64,000 bases of DNA from Zantedeschia hybrid cultivar (GCA_030544215.1 JARZZO010000014.1:14666234-14730233), one strand, 5' to 3'; shown: positions 13,301 to 25,058, counted from the first letter of the stretch. Made by a program: numbers and translations. Notes: a model not told the origin generated them from the letters alone.

Positions 13301-13561
13301 CTGTTTACGGATTGCACCATGGCATCTTCCCAGATGTGTATAATGAAACATAAACTTATAATTTCACCATGTTTTATGTCATCAACGGCAACCTATGCAA
13401 TAGATTCATACAAACAACCCAAAAACAAACATCATTTGTTCTCACCACAGGGAGAAAGAAGGTAATTGAAAGAAAGGACTCACTGAAGTGATCCGAGTCT
13501 TGATCTTCTTCTCGAGTTTGCAAGGCCTTGACTTTGAATTATCTCTTCCCTTAGCCTCCAT
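10378..13561 (-). pseudogene. Captured DUF936-type plant gene fragment (pseudogene) inside the Helitron
   Basis: Minus-strand exons match the C-terminal half of plant DUF936 proteins (unknown function): 13561-13484, 12509-12214, 11494-11403 and 10709 to about 10378, each bordered by plausible GT/AG sites. Diagnostic text includes EVLKHRNAAHLAPIKAIQEA and SVYAELSSSAKEHNPQ with LALHASLNRAGLVADS. The DUF936 N-terminus is absent. There are two breaks. One is a missing base near 12226, which turns the expected SLVKLGK into a stop. The other is an in-frame TGA near 10480, where a second copy at 23.8 kb has CGA. The fragment lies between the RPA gene and the Helitron 3' end on the same strand, as expected for host sequence taken up by a Helitron. 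Confidence 0.75.
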
Positions 13562-14476
13562 ATTCCCTTCCCAGCTTCTTCTCAATAATGCAATACATCA
13601 TCTCCCTCATTTGGTAGTACCCCATTTGTTAAAGCTACGTAGCGAAATGTAATAATGCATGGGAGTATCTAATACCTACTATTGAAAATATGCCACAACA
13701 GTGATAATTGGAGAAATGAAGATGGAAGTGTTGCATGGAATGGGAAATGGTGGAAGGTAGTTGCATCACTGTAAGATGATTTTATTGAGTGGGAGGATGG
13801 TGGAGAATTGACTATGCAAGATGTGAGAAGGTGGCTGCCATTGTGAGATTGGATGGATGGAAGGGGCTACGTGTGAGATTGCTTATAGGAGATTATCATG
13901 TTGCATGGGTTGGCTTATTGCATAAAAAAAAAAAAATCACATTGTGCTGCGGGCACTGCTAGTGCATGTATATGTTTATGCCACCAACCTGTCATCCCAA
14001 TCACCATTACAGCTTGTCACACGAGAACAACCTCATGTACAACATGACCCCTTTCACATTGTCGCCATCTAGCCAATTTGTTGCAGAAGAGAGAGGACGT
14101 TGTATCGTTATAAGTTGTAATTGTACCATTGATGCATATTATAAGTTATATTATATGCAACTGCACTGCTGGCAAAAGCTTCATTTTAAAAAAATAATTC
14201 AATGGACTTTTTAAACATGCTGCAGTGCATTTTATCATGTAGATGAAATACTTGGTTTTATAGGAGATTTAACATGTGAAAAAGAAGAAAATGATGAATC
14301 AAATATAAGGAGTGGGTAAGAAAATGAATAAATTAGTAAATTTAAAAGGAAGCGTATGCATAAGAACTCAAACAAATGTATCCAAGTAATATATATAATA
14401 TCCATGAAAAAGTACACGTTAAAGCTATGCGAGCATCATACTATTCTTGATAAAAATGTCAAGTAAATGGTAAATG

Positions 14477-16571
14477 TTATTCATTGTCAGAATCCTTATT
14501 TTGCAATATGATTTTTCTTCTTTTTGATTTAGATGATCGTTTTTCTGCATCTATTTCATTTTCTTCAGAATGCTCATTGATGTCAAATTCTATCATGTTT
14601 GTTGTTTCTTGAACTGTAATACATGTGTAGTTCACTCCAAAAGCATTATCAACTTTGTCTGTTGCCTTAATTATCAATGTAAGTTGCTTCTTCAAGCACC
14701 GATCAATAATTCTTCTGAATTCTGCATCTTCATTTTTCTGTGAATAAAATAGGAATAGAATCATATGGAATGTTCATATGTAAAAAGTTTCATCTTCATG
14801 TTTAATATATACCTTTTTGTTCTGTAAATTGTCTACTGATAGGCCTAAAATTGTTTCAGCTTCCTCGTTAAAAAATGTCACCCAAATGGCTCCGGTGTTA
14901 TCAGCTATCTTTAATCTCAAGTAATACCTAAATGATAAAGGTTTATTTGAGAATATTGAATACTTATAAGTAGATAATAAATAATGCTGTCAGAATTAGT
15001 TACCTCTGAGTAGCATCAACTTGATGTGATGAACATTTTTTACAAAATAATTTTCCATCATTTTCTATTAGTGTTTTGTTGCAAATATGGCAAGCTGTGT
15101 ACCAAGGGTCTTTGTTCTTATTGATATCTATGACATTAACTTTCACTTGAAAAAAACATGCCTACATTAAAAGTTCAGCATTAAATGACTATTTTCATAT
15201 TACGTGAATTAAGGAAAGAAACATATGTTATTTGCATACCTTTGTCGTTCTATTTCTTGTATTTTCCAATAGTTCATCTATAGTCACCAACTCATGCTTT
15301 GGATTTGTGATGATTTTTGACTTTTTAGTTTTTAATCTATCCATCAACTCATGCTTATTTATTTTATCCCTGTATTAGAGATGATTAAAAGTTAAATGAT
15401 GGAATTTTGTTATCTTGAATAATATTTTTTTATTATGAGAGTATTACGTACCATTCTTTGTCATCCATGACTGTTTCACTTGTTTTTTGTACTTCTATGG
15501 TTGTCGTTCTCGTCGTTGATAGTCCGAAGTTTCCTTTAGAAGAGAACCAAATTAAATATTCTAAAAATATCTAGATATAGTGTTGTACAACATATATTAC
15601 CTTGATATGAATGAGTGCGCACAGATGTTGCTTGGATTATTGGCCTCTCATCTATTGATTTTAGAATTGTTGCACCTTCGTTGTTAACAAAATTCTCCCA
15701 CAAAGTTAGTACAATATGGCTTTGACAACTGCATGTTTGTAAAAATATAAAAAAATCAGAGTAAATAAAGATGAAGTATTTGTAGTTACAGTGATGGGTT
15801 TAATACTCACGAGTTATCTATTAAAGTTATATTTTGCCTTTGAATTTTTACACCGTCTGATTTTCTTATAACGGTGGTTGCCTCATCTGATTCGATAACA
15901 ACTGCAACAAGATCTGCAAGATAATTGAAATATCATAGTTAGTAATTCGAATTATTTGATGGGTACAGTATGTATAAAAAGAACTTAGAATATAAAAACT
16001 TACCAACTATATCATTTTGCACGTTTTTGCTGATCAATTCTTTTATTGTGATAAATCTTTTTTCCTTTCTTTGATTGTAAATTAACGTTGGTAGAGTGAG
16101 ACTTTCAATTTTAAAAGCTGGTATCTCGGCGATGTCAGTACTTATGTTAAAAACAATGTTGTTTTTTATGGTACCTTTGTTGAAAATTGGATGGGCTTGT
16201 TTAATTTGTCCTTTTGAAATTTTGTAGTAATGATCTTCAGACAATAATGCATCAAACTTTGTTATAATCTCTGAGAACATTGTTGCTTGAATAATTGAAC
16301 CCTGTTAAAAAAACAAATATAGTTGGATGAAGTAATTAATAAGATCTTTATTTTGTTGTCAATAAAATATAAATTATATAAGATATTAACTCATGTGTAG
16401 TAAAATTTATGATATTACTTGTTCATCACTAAGATACATATTTACAACTGTTCCGGACGATCCATTCTTTGTAAAATGATATGGTTGTTCTCTTTTAACG
16501 AGCTTGCATTTTACTGTCCAATCCGTTGTTTCTGTGGTCAACTCTGAGAAAAGCTTGTTCTGAATATCCAT
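14477..16571 (-). CDS. Helitron-encoded RPA70-like single-stranded DNA-binding protein, 9 exons, open throughout
   Basis: This is a replication protein A large-subunit homologue, a known passenger of plant Helitrons presumed to bind the single-stranded transposition intermediate. Exons: 16571-16419, 16301-16004, 15913-15811, 15728-15601, 15533-15452, 15369-15240, 15161-15004, 14927-14813, 14737-14477. All sites are GT/AG and all phases join, giving 1428 nt (475 aa) with no internal stop. It starts MDIQNKLFSE with DWTVKCKLVKRE, the opening of the first OB fold. GSIIQATMF and the following 100 residues complete it, DLVAVVIES belongs to the second OB fold, and exons 7-8 are the C-terminal fold with a zinc site Cys322, 325, 338 and 341. 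The C-terminus is a basic/acidic tail with SSKSKRRKI, possibly nuclear localising. An AG just upstream of the ATG (tatgcag) may join an upstream leader exon. The full set of open exons suggests recent function. Confidence 0.88.
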
Positions 16572-16660
16572 TCCTCTGCATAGACAATATTATTATGTTA
16601 AATGAAGGATTAAATATCAATATTCAAATATAAGTACATCAGAGATTATAAGTCAATACC

Positions 16661-19600
16661 TTATGAATTCGAGTGATAGATTTCAGTAAAAACAATGTTT
16701 TTTGTATATTGCTTGGCATCTTCACAGTCTCTAATGTTCAATGGCTTTATAAGCAATTTTGTTGTATGTTTGGATATGCCTCTTGACAGTGCCACGTAGA
16801 GTTGCCCATGTGAAAATACTGGCTCAGGTAAGTAAACATCTACATTTGATATTGTTTGACCTTGTGCCTTGTTTATCGTCATAGAGAAGGCTAATTTGAT
16901 TGGAAATTGCTTACGCTTGAAACTAAAAGGATATTTTTCATTTTCAGTTGGATAGATGGTATTCTTGGAAGTAGAACCTCTTTTCCAATAAATTGTCCAA
17001 CATCTATTTTGGCATAGATTACGTTTTTTTGAAAATCCATGCACACGAGCCTTGTACCATTACAAAGTCCATTGGTTGGATCCAAGTTCCTTAGAAGCAT
17101 TATTGGGCAATGAATCTTCAACATCAGTTTATGTGGTGGCATGCCATTGGGTGTAAGATTGTTCAAGAATTCAACTTGATAGTTGTTATTTGTTTCATCC
17201 ACTGCACTGTCGAAACTATAATAGTTGTACTCTTTTCCTGAGAATTTTCTAATGATTATTTCGTTCAAGTCATGAACATACTCATTTTTAGTGGCCAATA
17301 TAGCTCGCTCGGTGATGTAATTTGAACAATGTCCTTTTTGAAACATGTGTGAAAATATGCTATCGATCAACCTTTGTTTTGATACTTCTTCTGTGTCATA
17401 TTTGATGAGCATTTCTTTTGGAACACTTATCATATCTTCATTATTTGTTGGTTCGACACCATCACCGACACGTAGTAAGAAGTTTGCAAATTCTTTGTCA
17501 TTTCTTGCTCGCATATTCTCTTTAAGATGTAACTTATTTACACTTGGCCATAAATATGATGTGACCATACATGCTTCAACCATTTGTTTTCTAGTACCTT
17601 TAGGCACAACTGGAAGAACTTGTCTAAAATCTCCACCAAAGACCATGACTTTACCACCAAAGAGCATTTCTGAATCCATTATATCTTGCATTGTTCGATC
17701 AAGTGCTTCAATTGCAAATTTTGTTGACATGGGAGCTTCATCCCATATAATTAATTTACATTTTCGTATAAGATATGCAAGACCACTCTGTTTTCTTATA
17801 CCACATATAGATGAGTGATTTACATCTAGTGGTATTTTGAATCTAGAATGAGCAGTACGGCCCCCTGGTAAGATTGATGCTGCTACTCCAGAAGTTGCAG
17901 TGGCTAATGCAATGTGGCCATTTGATCTAATGTGTGCGAGTATTGCTCGATATAAAAAAGTTTTTCCTGTTCCTCCTGGACCATCCACAAAAAAAATGGA
18001 CCCATGCTTATTGTTTACATGATCTAATATTGTCTTGAATGCTTGACATTGTTCTTCATTGAGTAAATCTTTTGCAATAATATCTTCTGTTGGTGTAATA
18101 ATTGTCATCTCATCAAGAATTTCTTTTGATTGTCTGTGGTCTTTTACCATTATGATAGGAATGATAGGTAAATCATAATATGTAATCTTCTTTCCCATGC
18201 TCTATAGTAAAGATTGTATATCTCTTAATGTTGCAATTGATTGTTGTTCACTTGATAATTTTGTATCCCTAGCATAGTCTTCAGACATGTCTTTGAGAAA
18301 CATATTCCACAACATTCTAACATCACTTGGCTCACAAAATACAAGTATTGTAGCAAATAACCTTCTTAAAGAACATGGCATTTGATAAGCTATTGCTTCT
18401 TGGAGACAACATAAAATTCCATTGTCAGATTCAAGAAGGCCACGCTTTTGAGCTGCCTCTCTAAATGTTGAATATACTATACCATCTACAATGTACAAAT
18501 CTGTAAAAGATGTTGGACCACGAACATGGTTTAAGAGGATCCTTAAGATGTGTCTTTCTCCTTCTGTTGGATTTGTAGCAGTTACACGATCAATTGATTG
18601 TTTTTGTTTCCTTTTAGTCCAACATAATTTTCCTTTGTTCCACACATAGTGTTCTGGAAATTCTCTACATAGCAATCTTCTAGCATCTGCATCTGTTATA
18701 TTTTTCTTAAAGAATTCAGTAAGCATTGTTTTTGTTGAACGATCTTGTGATAGAATCTGATTTAAATTATTATTCTTTCTATAAGAGACTAATTGCTTAT
18801 CTGGGAGATGTATTTGTAATGGAATGACTGAAGGATATATCTCATTAAGAGAAAATTCATATATTCTCCACATGGCCTCTGGTGGTGACACCCATCTTCC
18901 ATCTTGAAAGTTTCTTATCTTATCCACAGGCTTGTTTTCGTCTTCAGGGCGTATAAAGACTGAGACACGGTCATGTCCTTTATAAACATATTTGTAAAGA
19001 TATTTCACAACTGTTATGCAAGAGCATATTTCAACGTTAATGTGACAATTGTACCTTTTTAGCAAATACTCATTGTATGGCACAACCCACCTATTATCTA
19101 ACATATGATTCCTGACCTTTGCTTGACGACCATTGTTTCTCCTTCGATAGATCGGATAAGAATTTCGACCTTGCATTGATGTTTCACAAAAGGGACGAGG
19201 ATAATGACACTTGCACCGTCCTTTTCTCATGCAGGGAGAAGAAGGCCTTAAATGTCCGCATGGCTCATGCATCATGTGTTTTAAAACTGTCTCATACAAC
19301 AACGGATCAACATCAGGGTCTGGAATTTCTGCACTTACTATGTTATCATACATTTTTGGAGAGAGGATCTTATTTTCTTGTTGCAAAATAACCAGAAAAT
19401 GGGCATGTGGGAGGCCCCTTTTTTGGAACTCAATGACATAAACATGGGCTGCCACCCTACCAAATATTTCTTCTTTGAATAATTTTTTCTTTAGATTTTG
19501 TAACTTGGCTCTGAAAATGCGTAATGTTATGTCTGGCCTATTAAAAGAACTTTCCCATGGTTGAAGCTGTGATTTGATCTCTTCCCATTCTGGATTACAA

Positions 19601-21136
19601 GTGATAGTTAGAAAGATATCTGGTTTACCAAAACGATGGACTAAAGCCATTGCATTTAAGTAACGATTTCGCATATCTCGAGGTCCTCCAATAAAAGTTG
19701 CTGGTAAAATGATTCTCTTTCCAACCTTGTTTCCATTTGCTTCACCACTGTTAACTGCATCGACTAATCCTTGATATAAATCTGCCCTGATATTTTGTTG
19801 GTTTCTATAATAGAAATCCAATCTATCTGTTTCTATCTTTATATACATATCGACCACATACTGTTGCAATAGACGCCCGCTAAACAATATTGTGGTTTTT
19901 TCTGTTTCTCGAATTTGCAATACGTATGCATAGTATTCTCTAGCTGAAACACATGATCTACTTTGTTCTTTGGCTATTTCTGAAAAAAAAAATAGACATT
20001 TTAAATAATTATTTTGTACTTAGTAATTTACGATATATTTATAAACATACCTTCTTCTATGTGGATGATATTGGATAAGTTGTTATGATTGTTGTATGCC
20101 ATGAAATTGTCCACATGTCTTGAATCTTGTTTGGCTTTACTTTTTCTTATACCTCTATGCCACCCTGTCTCTCCTCTTGGAAAAAGCAAAGGATATTGCA
20201 ATGGATCATAACAACCAAAATATAGTTTTACTTTATAACCATGTTCGCCATGACTATGAACAAGGATATCAGTCTCATATCTTCCTTGTATATTGTGTCC
20301 TTCAACCCAAATTGCTGCAACCTGGTCTGCTGTCGGGGCATTATACACACGTTGATCTAGCCCACAATCTTTCCTAATTGAGATAATTTTATTTTCTAAA
20401 CAATCTAGATCCCTTAGATTTCTTAAAAATCTAGAGTAAGGATTGATATTCAAAATCAATATCAACTTTTCTATTATAACTGTATTTAAGTTTGGAAGAT
20501 GAGCCATTCTATTTGAAACTTCATTTTCTGTGTCATAAAAATATAATTGCAGAAATCTAGCTTTGCTATCTGTAGGACATAATGTGGGAATATAATGGTG
20601 GACTTGTCCTTGGACTCTAAAAGTGTATGTCCCATTCTTCATATTTGCTAAGGACTTGTCATATTTCACACCCAATGATGTAAATGCAAAGGCACTATTA
20701 TATCCACGTATAGAATTTCTGAAATGTTTAGATTCTTCTGTATCAGAGGTGTATAACTGAAATAAATCTTCTAGCATATGGTTGATCTTCAGTACAACCT
20801 CTCCATTATAGCAACAGAATGTTGGCGGTTCATACTCAAACCTCTTCGCCTTGCAGTATTTACAATTTGAAGTGATCTTCACACAATGTGGACCATCTAA
20901 CTTCATTTGATATATTTCTCGTCTTTTGGCTAACATCATGCATCTTTTCTCTTCATCCATGTTTGCATATTTTTCTCTTCTTCTTTTATTCCTTTTTTCT
21001 AGAAGCTCTTTAAAAGGTCAAGAATAGTTAGTAAAATAATTCAATCTATAATTTCTACTTAATATATTGTAAGTTTTTTATTACCTTTTTTATGTTGGTT
21101 GTTTTCTCCATTTTTTTTCATATAATTTTCCTCCAT
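16661..21136 (-). pseudogene. Helitron Rep/Pif1-helicase transposase gene, broken by one stop and one frameshift
   Basis: This is the Helitron transposase: an HUH-endonuclease Rep domain joined to a SF1B Pif1-like helicase. Exons: 21136-21085 (MEENYMKK), 21007-20051, and 19979 leftward; the introns are GT/AG and in phase. The Helitron_like_N region includes YNAPTADQVAAIWVEG and GCYDPLQYPLLFPRGE (exon 2). The HUH motif HAH is at 19399-19407 (GLPHAHF). The catalytic Tyr region KYLYKYVYKG is near 18990. A Cys-rich segment (CMRKGRCKCHYPRPFC) lies between. The Pif1 helicase shows Walker A GPGGTGKT (17980-17957), Walker B WDEAP, and the late motif INKAQGQT plus YVALSRG. Two breaks: TAG at 18202-18204, after which the same frame continues as AGC ATG GGA, and a frameshift near 16960 that moves the last 100 or so residues to another frame. 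It ends at TAA, 16661. Otherwise the length and motif order are normal. Confidence 0.9.
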
Positions 21137-21383
21137 GATAGGACAAGATGTAATAGCTGTATTAAAGAAAAGATTGCAGCATAATTATTATTGTGTATTA
21201 AAACATAATGTTCGAAAGTAAAGATGATAAGGCAAATTTGTCAAGCAAAGTACATTATCAAAAATTAACTATTTGTATGTAAAACATTGCAACATAAAAA
21301 TGACAGACACAAAGAATTAACTTAGATAAGAAGATAATAAACATTATTTATGATTGGTTTATATTATTTCACATAAATACCTA

Positions 21384-22129
21384 TGTGTGTATTCAAGTAA
21401 CATATTCTATTTTTGATGAAAGAAGAGCATAGCAAACCTTATAAAACATCGCTACAAGGGTATATAAACGGATGCTTAAGATTTATTCAATTTGCAAGGT
21501 ATTAACAATATATGCAAGGTATTAATAATATATGCAAGGCTCCTCTAGGAAATATGTAAGGTATTGCATACAGAGACCGACAATATATTAACAATCCTAC
21601 AATGACAAAAAATATAATATGCAAGGCTTCTGATCATGCTCCCTTATTAGTCTCCCTTGTTAATTCTCAGCTCCAACATGCGTCAACATTTACTTTTCAA
21701 CATATGTGGACCTATCATGATAAATTTTTATCAGATGCTACAGAATGCTGGTCTTCGGCTCCAATATCCTTCTCCCACATGTTCATGCTCAACTGAATTT
21801 TAAATCAATAAGAAAAATGCTCATAGATTGGAACAAGAATGTTTTCGGGAATATATCTATCAATATCCGTGCAGCGGAAGAAAAGGTTGATCTGGCTCAA
21901 CATAGTTATGAGGAAGAACCATGTTTAGATAATTTTGTGATCCTGGAGGCTGCAAGGTCCTCTTTATCCTCTTGTATTCTTAGGAGGAATCTTTCTGAAG
22001 ACAAAAAGCAAGATTGCAGTGGCTTAAGGATGGGGATCATAACACGAAATTTTTTCATGCGTCTGTGATAGCAAAAAAGGTCTAAGAGTCTGATCATTCA
22101 ATTGTAGGATGAGATGGTGGTCGGAGACA
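21384..22129 (+). repeat. Tandem duplication, unit 1 (internally deleted)
   Basis: This unit begins atgtgtgtattcaagtaaca and is repeated at 22151. The two units run parallel except that unit 1 lacks the 340 nt present at about 22391-22731 of unit 2. The offset is 767 nt before and 1107 nt after that point. The copies are similar but carry many point differences, including changes that matter for the LINE reading frames. Confidence 0.85.
21620..22075 (+). pseudogene. LINE (plant L1-type) ORF2 fragment, copy 1
   Basis: The translation gives SDHAPLLVSLVNSQLQHAST and, after a frame change, MLIDWNKNVFGNI and RAAEEKVDLAQ. This is the end of the endonuclease domain and the linker before the reverse transcriptase in plant LINE ORF2 (family pattern SDHxPL, then WNKxVFGN, then EE+V). 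It is frameshifted and has no reverse-transcriptase core. It lies within the Helitron on the opposite strand to the Rep gene. Confidence 0.7.
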
Positions 22130-22344
22130 GATGCGGCAGCGACGCAACCCATGTGTGTATTCAAGTAACATATTCTATTTTTGATGAAAGAAGAGCATAG
22201 CAAACCTTATAAAACATCGCTACAAGGGTATACAAACGGATGCTTAAGATTTATTCAATTTGAAAGGTATTAACAATATATGCAAAGTATTAATAATATA
22301 TGCAAGGCTCATCCAGGAAATATGCAAGGTATTGCATAAAGAGG

Positions 22345-22504
22345 CCGATAATATATTAACAATCCCACAATGACAAAAAAGATAATATGCATTCTCATCA
22401 AACCTTCCATAGAATATACAACTATGCTTCTGGGTATTAGCTAACATTTTAAGTCTATCCATAGTATGTAGCCTCCCCAGGGCCAGCTTCCACATGATCA
22501 ACAC
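22345..22504 (-). pseudogene. LINE zf-RVT-like fragment
   Basis: The minus-strand text MWKLALGRLHTMDRLKML followed by SCIFYGRFDENAYYLFCHC matches the zinc-binding region at the C-terminal end of plant LINE reverse transcriptases (pattern LWKLxxGRLxTxDRL, then C-x2-C and E-x3-HLFxxC). It is a fragment only. It is in opposite orientation to the neighbouring endonuclease fragment, so at least two capture or rearrangement events are needed. Confidence 0.6.
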
Positions 22505-22519
22505 TGTTCTAGTAGATGA

Positions 22520-23165
22520 TCAGAAGTTAGGAGGGCGCAACCTTCATCTATCTTCTTTCTCTGATTGTCATAATTTTATTTTGTCATTGGGCTAGATACA
22601 TCTTGGATTTGAGGGTAGCAGGTTTAATTGGCACAATGGTCAGAAAGGTTCTTGAGGAATATGGCTAAGCTGGATCATGTTTTGACTTATTTGGCTTGGG
22701 CTCCCATTCAACTCAAGCATCTTTCTAGGGAGGCTTCTGATCACGCTCCCTTATTAGCCTTCCTTGTTAATTCTCAGTTCCAACATGCGTCAACATTTAC
22801 TTTTCAACATATGAGGACCTATCATGATAAATTTTTATCAGATGCTACAAAATGCTGGTCTTCGGCTACAATATCCTTCTCCTGCATGTTCATGCTCAGC
22901 TGAATTTTAAATCAATGAGAAAAATGCTCATAGATTGGAACAAGAATGTTTTCGGGAATATATCTATCAATATTTGTGCAGCAGAAGAAAAGGTTGATGT
23001 GGCTCAACATAGTTATGAGGAAGAACCATGTTTAGATAATTTTGTGATCCTGGAGCCTGCAAGGTCCTCTTTATCCTCTTGTATTCCTAGGAGGAATCTT
23101 TCTGGAGACAAAAAGCAAGATTGCAGTGGCTTAAGGATGGGGATCATAACATGAAATTTTTTTAT
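22520..23165 (+). pseudogene. LINE ORF2 fragment, copy 2 (longer)
   Basis: This is the same LINE region as at 21620-22075 but starts earlier. It includes the endonuclease tail (GSRFNWHNGQKGS-like, in interrupted frames) before SDHAPLLAFLVNSQ, then MLIDWNKNVFGNI. Several stops and frame changes make it non-functional. Confidence 0.7.
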
Positions 23166-23261
23166 GCGTATGTGATAGCAAAAATGGTCTAAGAGTCTGA
23201 TCACTGAATTGTAGGATGAGATAGTGGTCGGAGACGGACGGTGGTCTGATCATTTTTTATA

Positions 23262-23512
23262 TAGGCCTCCACGACTAAAAAAAACACCCGTATCGACTAC
23301 GATCTAGTTTAAGGACAAAATCATAAATCTTGACCTAAACAATTTTTAGTGGTTCGTATTTCTCAAAATTCATCATATGGGCCTTCATAAAAAAAAAAAA
23401 ACACTCGTATCGACTGCGATCTAGTTTAAGGAAAAAACTATAAATCTTGACCGAAACAATTTTTAGCGGTTCGTATTTCTCAAAATTCTTCATATGGACT
23501 TCCACAATAAAA
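23262..23512. repeat. 117-bp tandem repeat, two copies
   Basis: cgtatcgact is at 23289 and 23406, each followed by the same block (gcgatctagtttaagga, 'aaatcttgacc', 'ggttcgtatttctcaaaatt'). The period is 117 nt. It lies between the LINE duplication and the truncated Helitron 3'-region copy. No coding potential. Confidence 0.8.
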
Positions 23513-23539
23513 ACCGACACAAGAACACCCAAATAATTT

Positions 23540-24040
23540 TATTTTTATATCCTTTAAAAAAAGTAAACCCAATAATGGTCAAGAGCAAATGATAAATAAA
23601 AGTTTGTGATTAAATGATTTGTCGATCATGAATTAATATATAGACACAAATAAAGGTTAATTCAATAACGTTTTATTAAAATTTGTTTTTTTGCTAAATA
23701 GGTATCGACCATGATGTGGAATGGCAGTACCGGATTAGGCATTGCTGTACATGGAGAATGGTGAAAGATCAGTGGGAAAGGCAGCTCGTACCCACGCGAC
23801 AGCATGCTTCTGTTTGTCGGAGGAAATCTTTAGCACTTCATTTGAGGGGGCCACTATGGATTCATTACCAGAATTATCTGGCAATGCAACTGTTGGAAGA
23901 GATTTTAGGAAGGAGTCCTCATCGAGGTGGTTTTTTTTTTACTGGAAAATCAGATGAAACTGGTGGGCTTCCGGCCAGGAGGTGTCACTCAATGCTATTG
24001 GTGTTTGGGACGGATGACATTTGCAGAAAATTCATGCTGT
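23540..24040 (-). pseudogene. Second copy of the Helitron 3' region with a DUF936 exon
   Basis: Sequence from ttttatttttatatccttta onward parallels 10215-10660: the subterminal Helitron DNA and then the last captured DUF936 exon (23735 to about 23925 on the minus strand). It lacks the terminal 100 nt (hairpin and CTAG) present in the 10.1-kb copy. At the position of the TGA stop in the 10.5-kb copy it reads CGA, and it continues AAFPTDLSPFS. The match is lost near 23930, within the exon. Confidence 0.75.
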
Positions 24041-24059
24041 GTCATTGAGCGAGGATCTG

Positions 24060-24900
24060 CACTCATAAAGAATTTGCAAGATGCAGTGATATGATATAGC
24101 TAGAGAAGTTTTCAAAGGATTATAGGTCAAGGAAGAGGGAAAATCTGAAATAGAGGTTACCCCTTGCAGCTCATCAAGAACATGCCCCTACCCAGAGGTT
24201 CCAAACAAACCAGATGAGAAACGACTTCAAGGATCGGGGAAGTCGGAGCCCATGTGAGCCCTCCAAATAGCACCTTCCTCCATATTGAAACCAACGGAAC
24301 CGTCGGTTACTGACGTTCCCAAATCAGCGGCGGCGTCCAAAAATGCGACCAAGCAGCCTCCTTTCCGGACGATTCGACCCAATAACAAAATGATCTATCC
24401 TCCAAAAGCTCTCTCCTACCCAGCTCAAGCAGCCAGCGACAGCAACAACATCACCGCCAAAATAGCAAGCCAGCAGCAATAGATTATAATAGATTGATAA
24501 TACATTATTGAGTGAGAAGAAACCAAGATAGAAGGCCAGAAATCAATATGGAAGATTAGATTGCGACAATAGAAAACCATCTTCTTCCTCAAACTTAATC
24601 CATAAAAAACCAGCAAATTTCTCAATTTTACAGCTTGAAACGGACATTACCTGGAAGAAGGACCTTGACTGCCGTGTCAAAGCAGAGATAAAAGACCAGA
24701 TCGCAACAATAGAGAGATTTCCAAAAATCCAGAAACCAATATAGAAGATCATATTGCGACAATGGAGATATTTATAATGCGATGATTGAGTCCTAGTAGA
24801 AGAGGTGTAGCCTTATAGAGAAGACTTCTTGTTGGAGAACATGGTTCAGAACTGAATGGAGATGGAGAGACACGAATCCTTGTTTGCGTGGGACACATGC
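24060..24900. other. Helitron interior, no recognised gene
   Basis: No protein family was recognised between the truncated 3'-region copy and the 5' repeats. Short open frames exist on both strands but show no motif and no splice-consistent extension. Confidence 0.5.
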
Positions 24901-24918
24901 ACTGCGAAAGAGCAAAGA

Positions 24919-25025
24919 GTTGAACTGGGAGTCGGATTGAATCCAACAAGTTGAATCGGCGACTGAATATGCAAGTTGAACCGAGAGCCGGGTTGAATGC
25001 AACAAGTTGAACCGGCGACGAAAAA
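24919..25025. repeat. 56-bp subterminal tandem repeat near the proposed Helitron 5' end
   Basis: gttgaactgg at 24919 and gttgaaccga at 24975 each begin a block that runs through '(g)tcgg(a/g)ttgaat' and 'caacaagttgaa(t/c)cgg'. The period is 56 nt. The block 'gttgaa' with flanks recurs inside the units, so the repeat has substructure. Confidence 0.7.
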
Positions 25026-25058
25026 ACCATCAATTTGTTTCTTATATATGATATATAG

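Larger units (their letters stand above)
22151..23236 (+). repeat. Tandem duplication, unit 2 (longer copy)
   Basis: This is the second copy of the block at 21384-22129, and it keeps an extra 340 nt. It contains two LINE-derived fragments in opposite orientation (22345-22504 minus; 22520-23165 plus). Confidence 0.85.
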
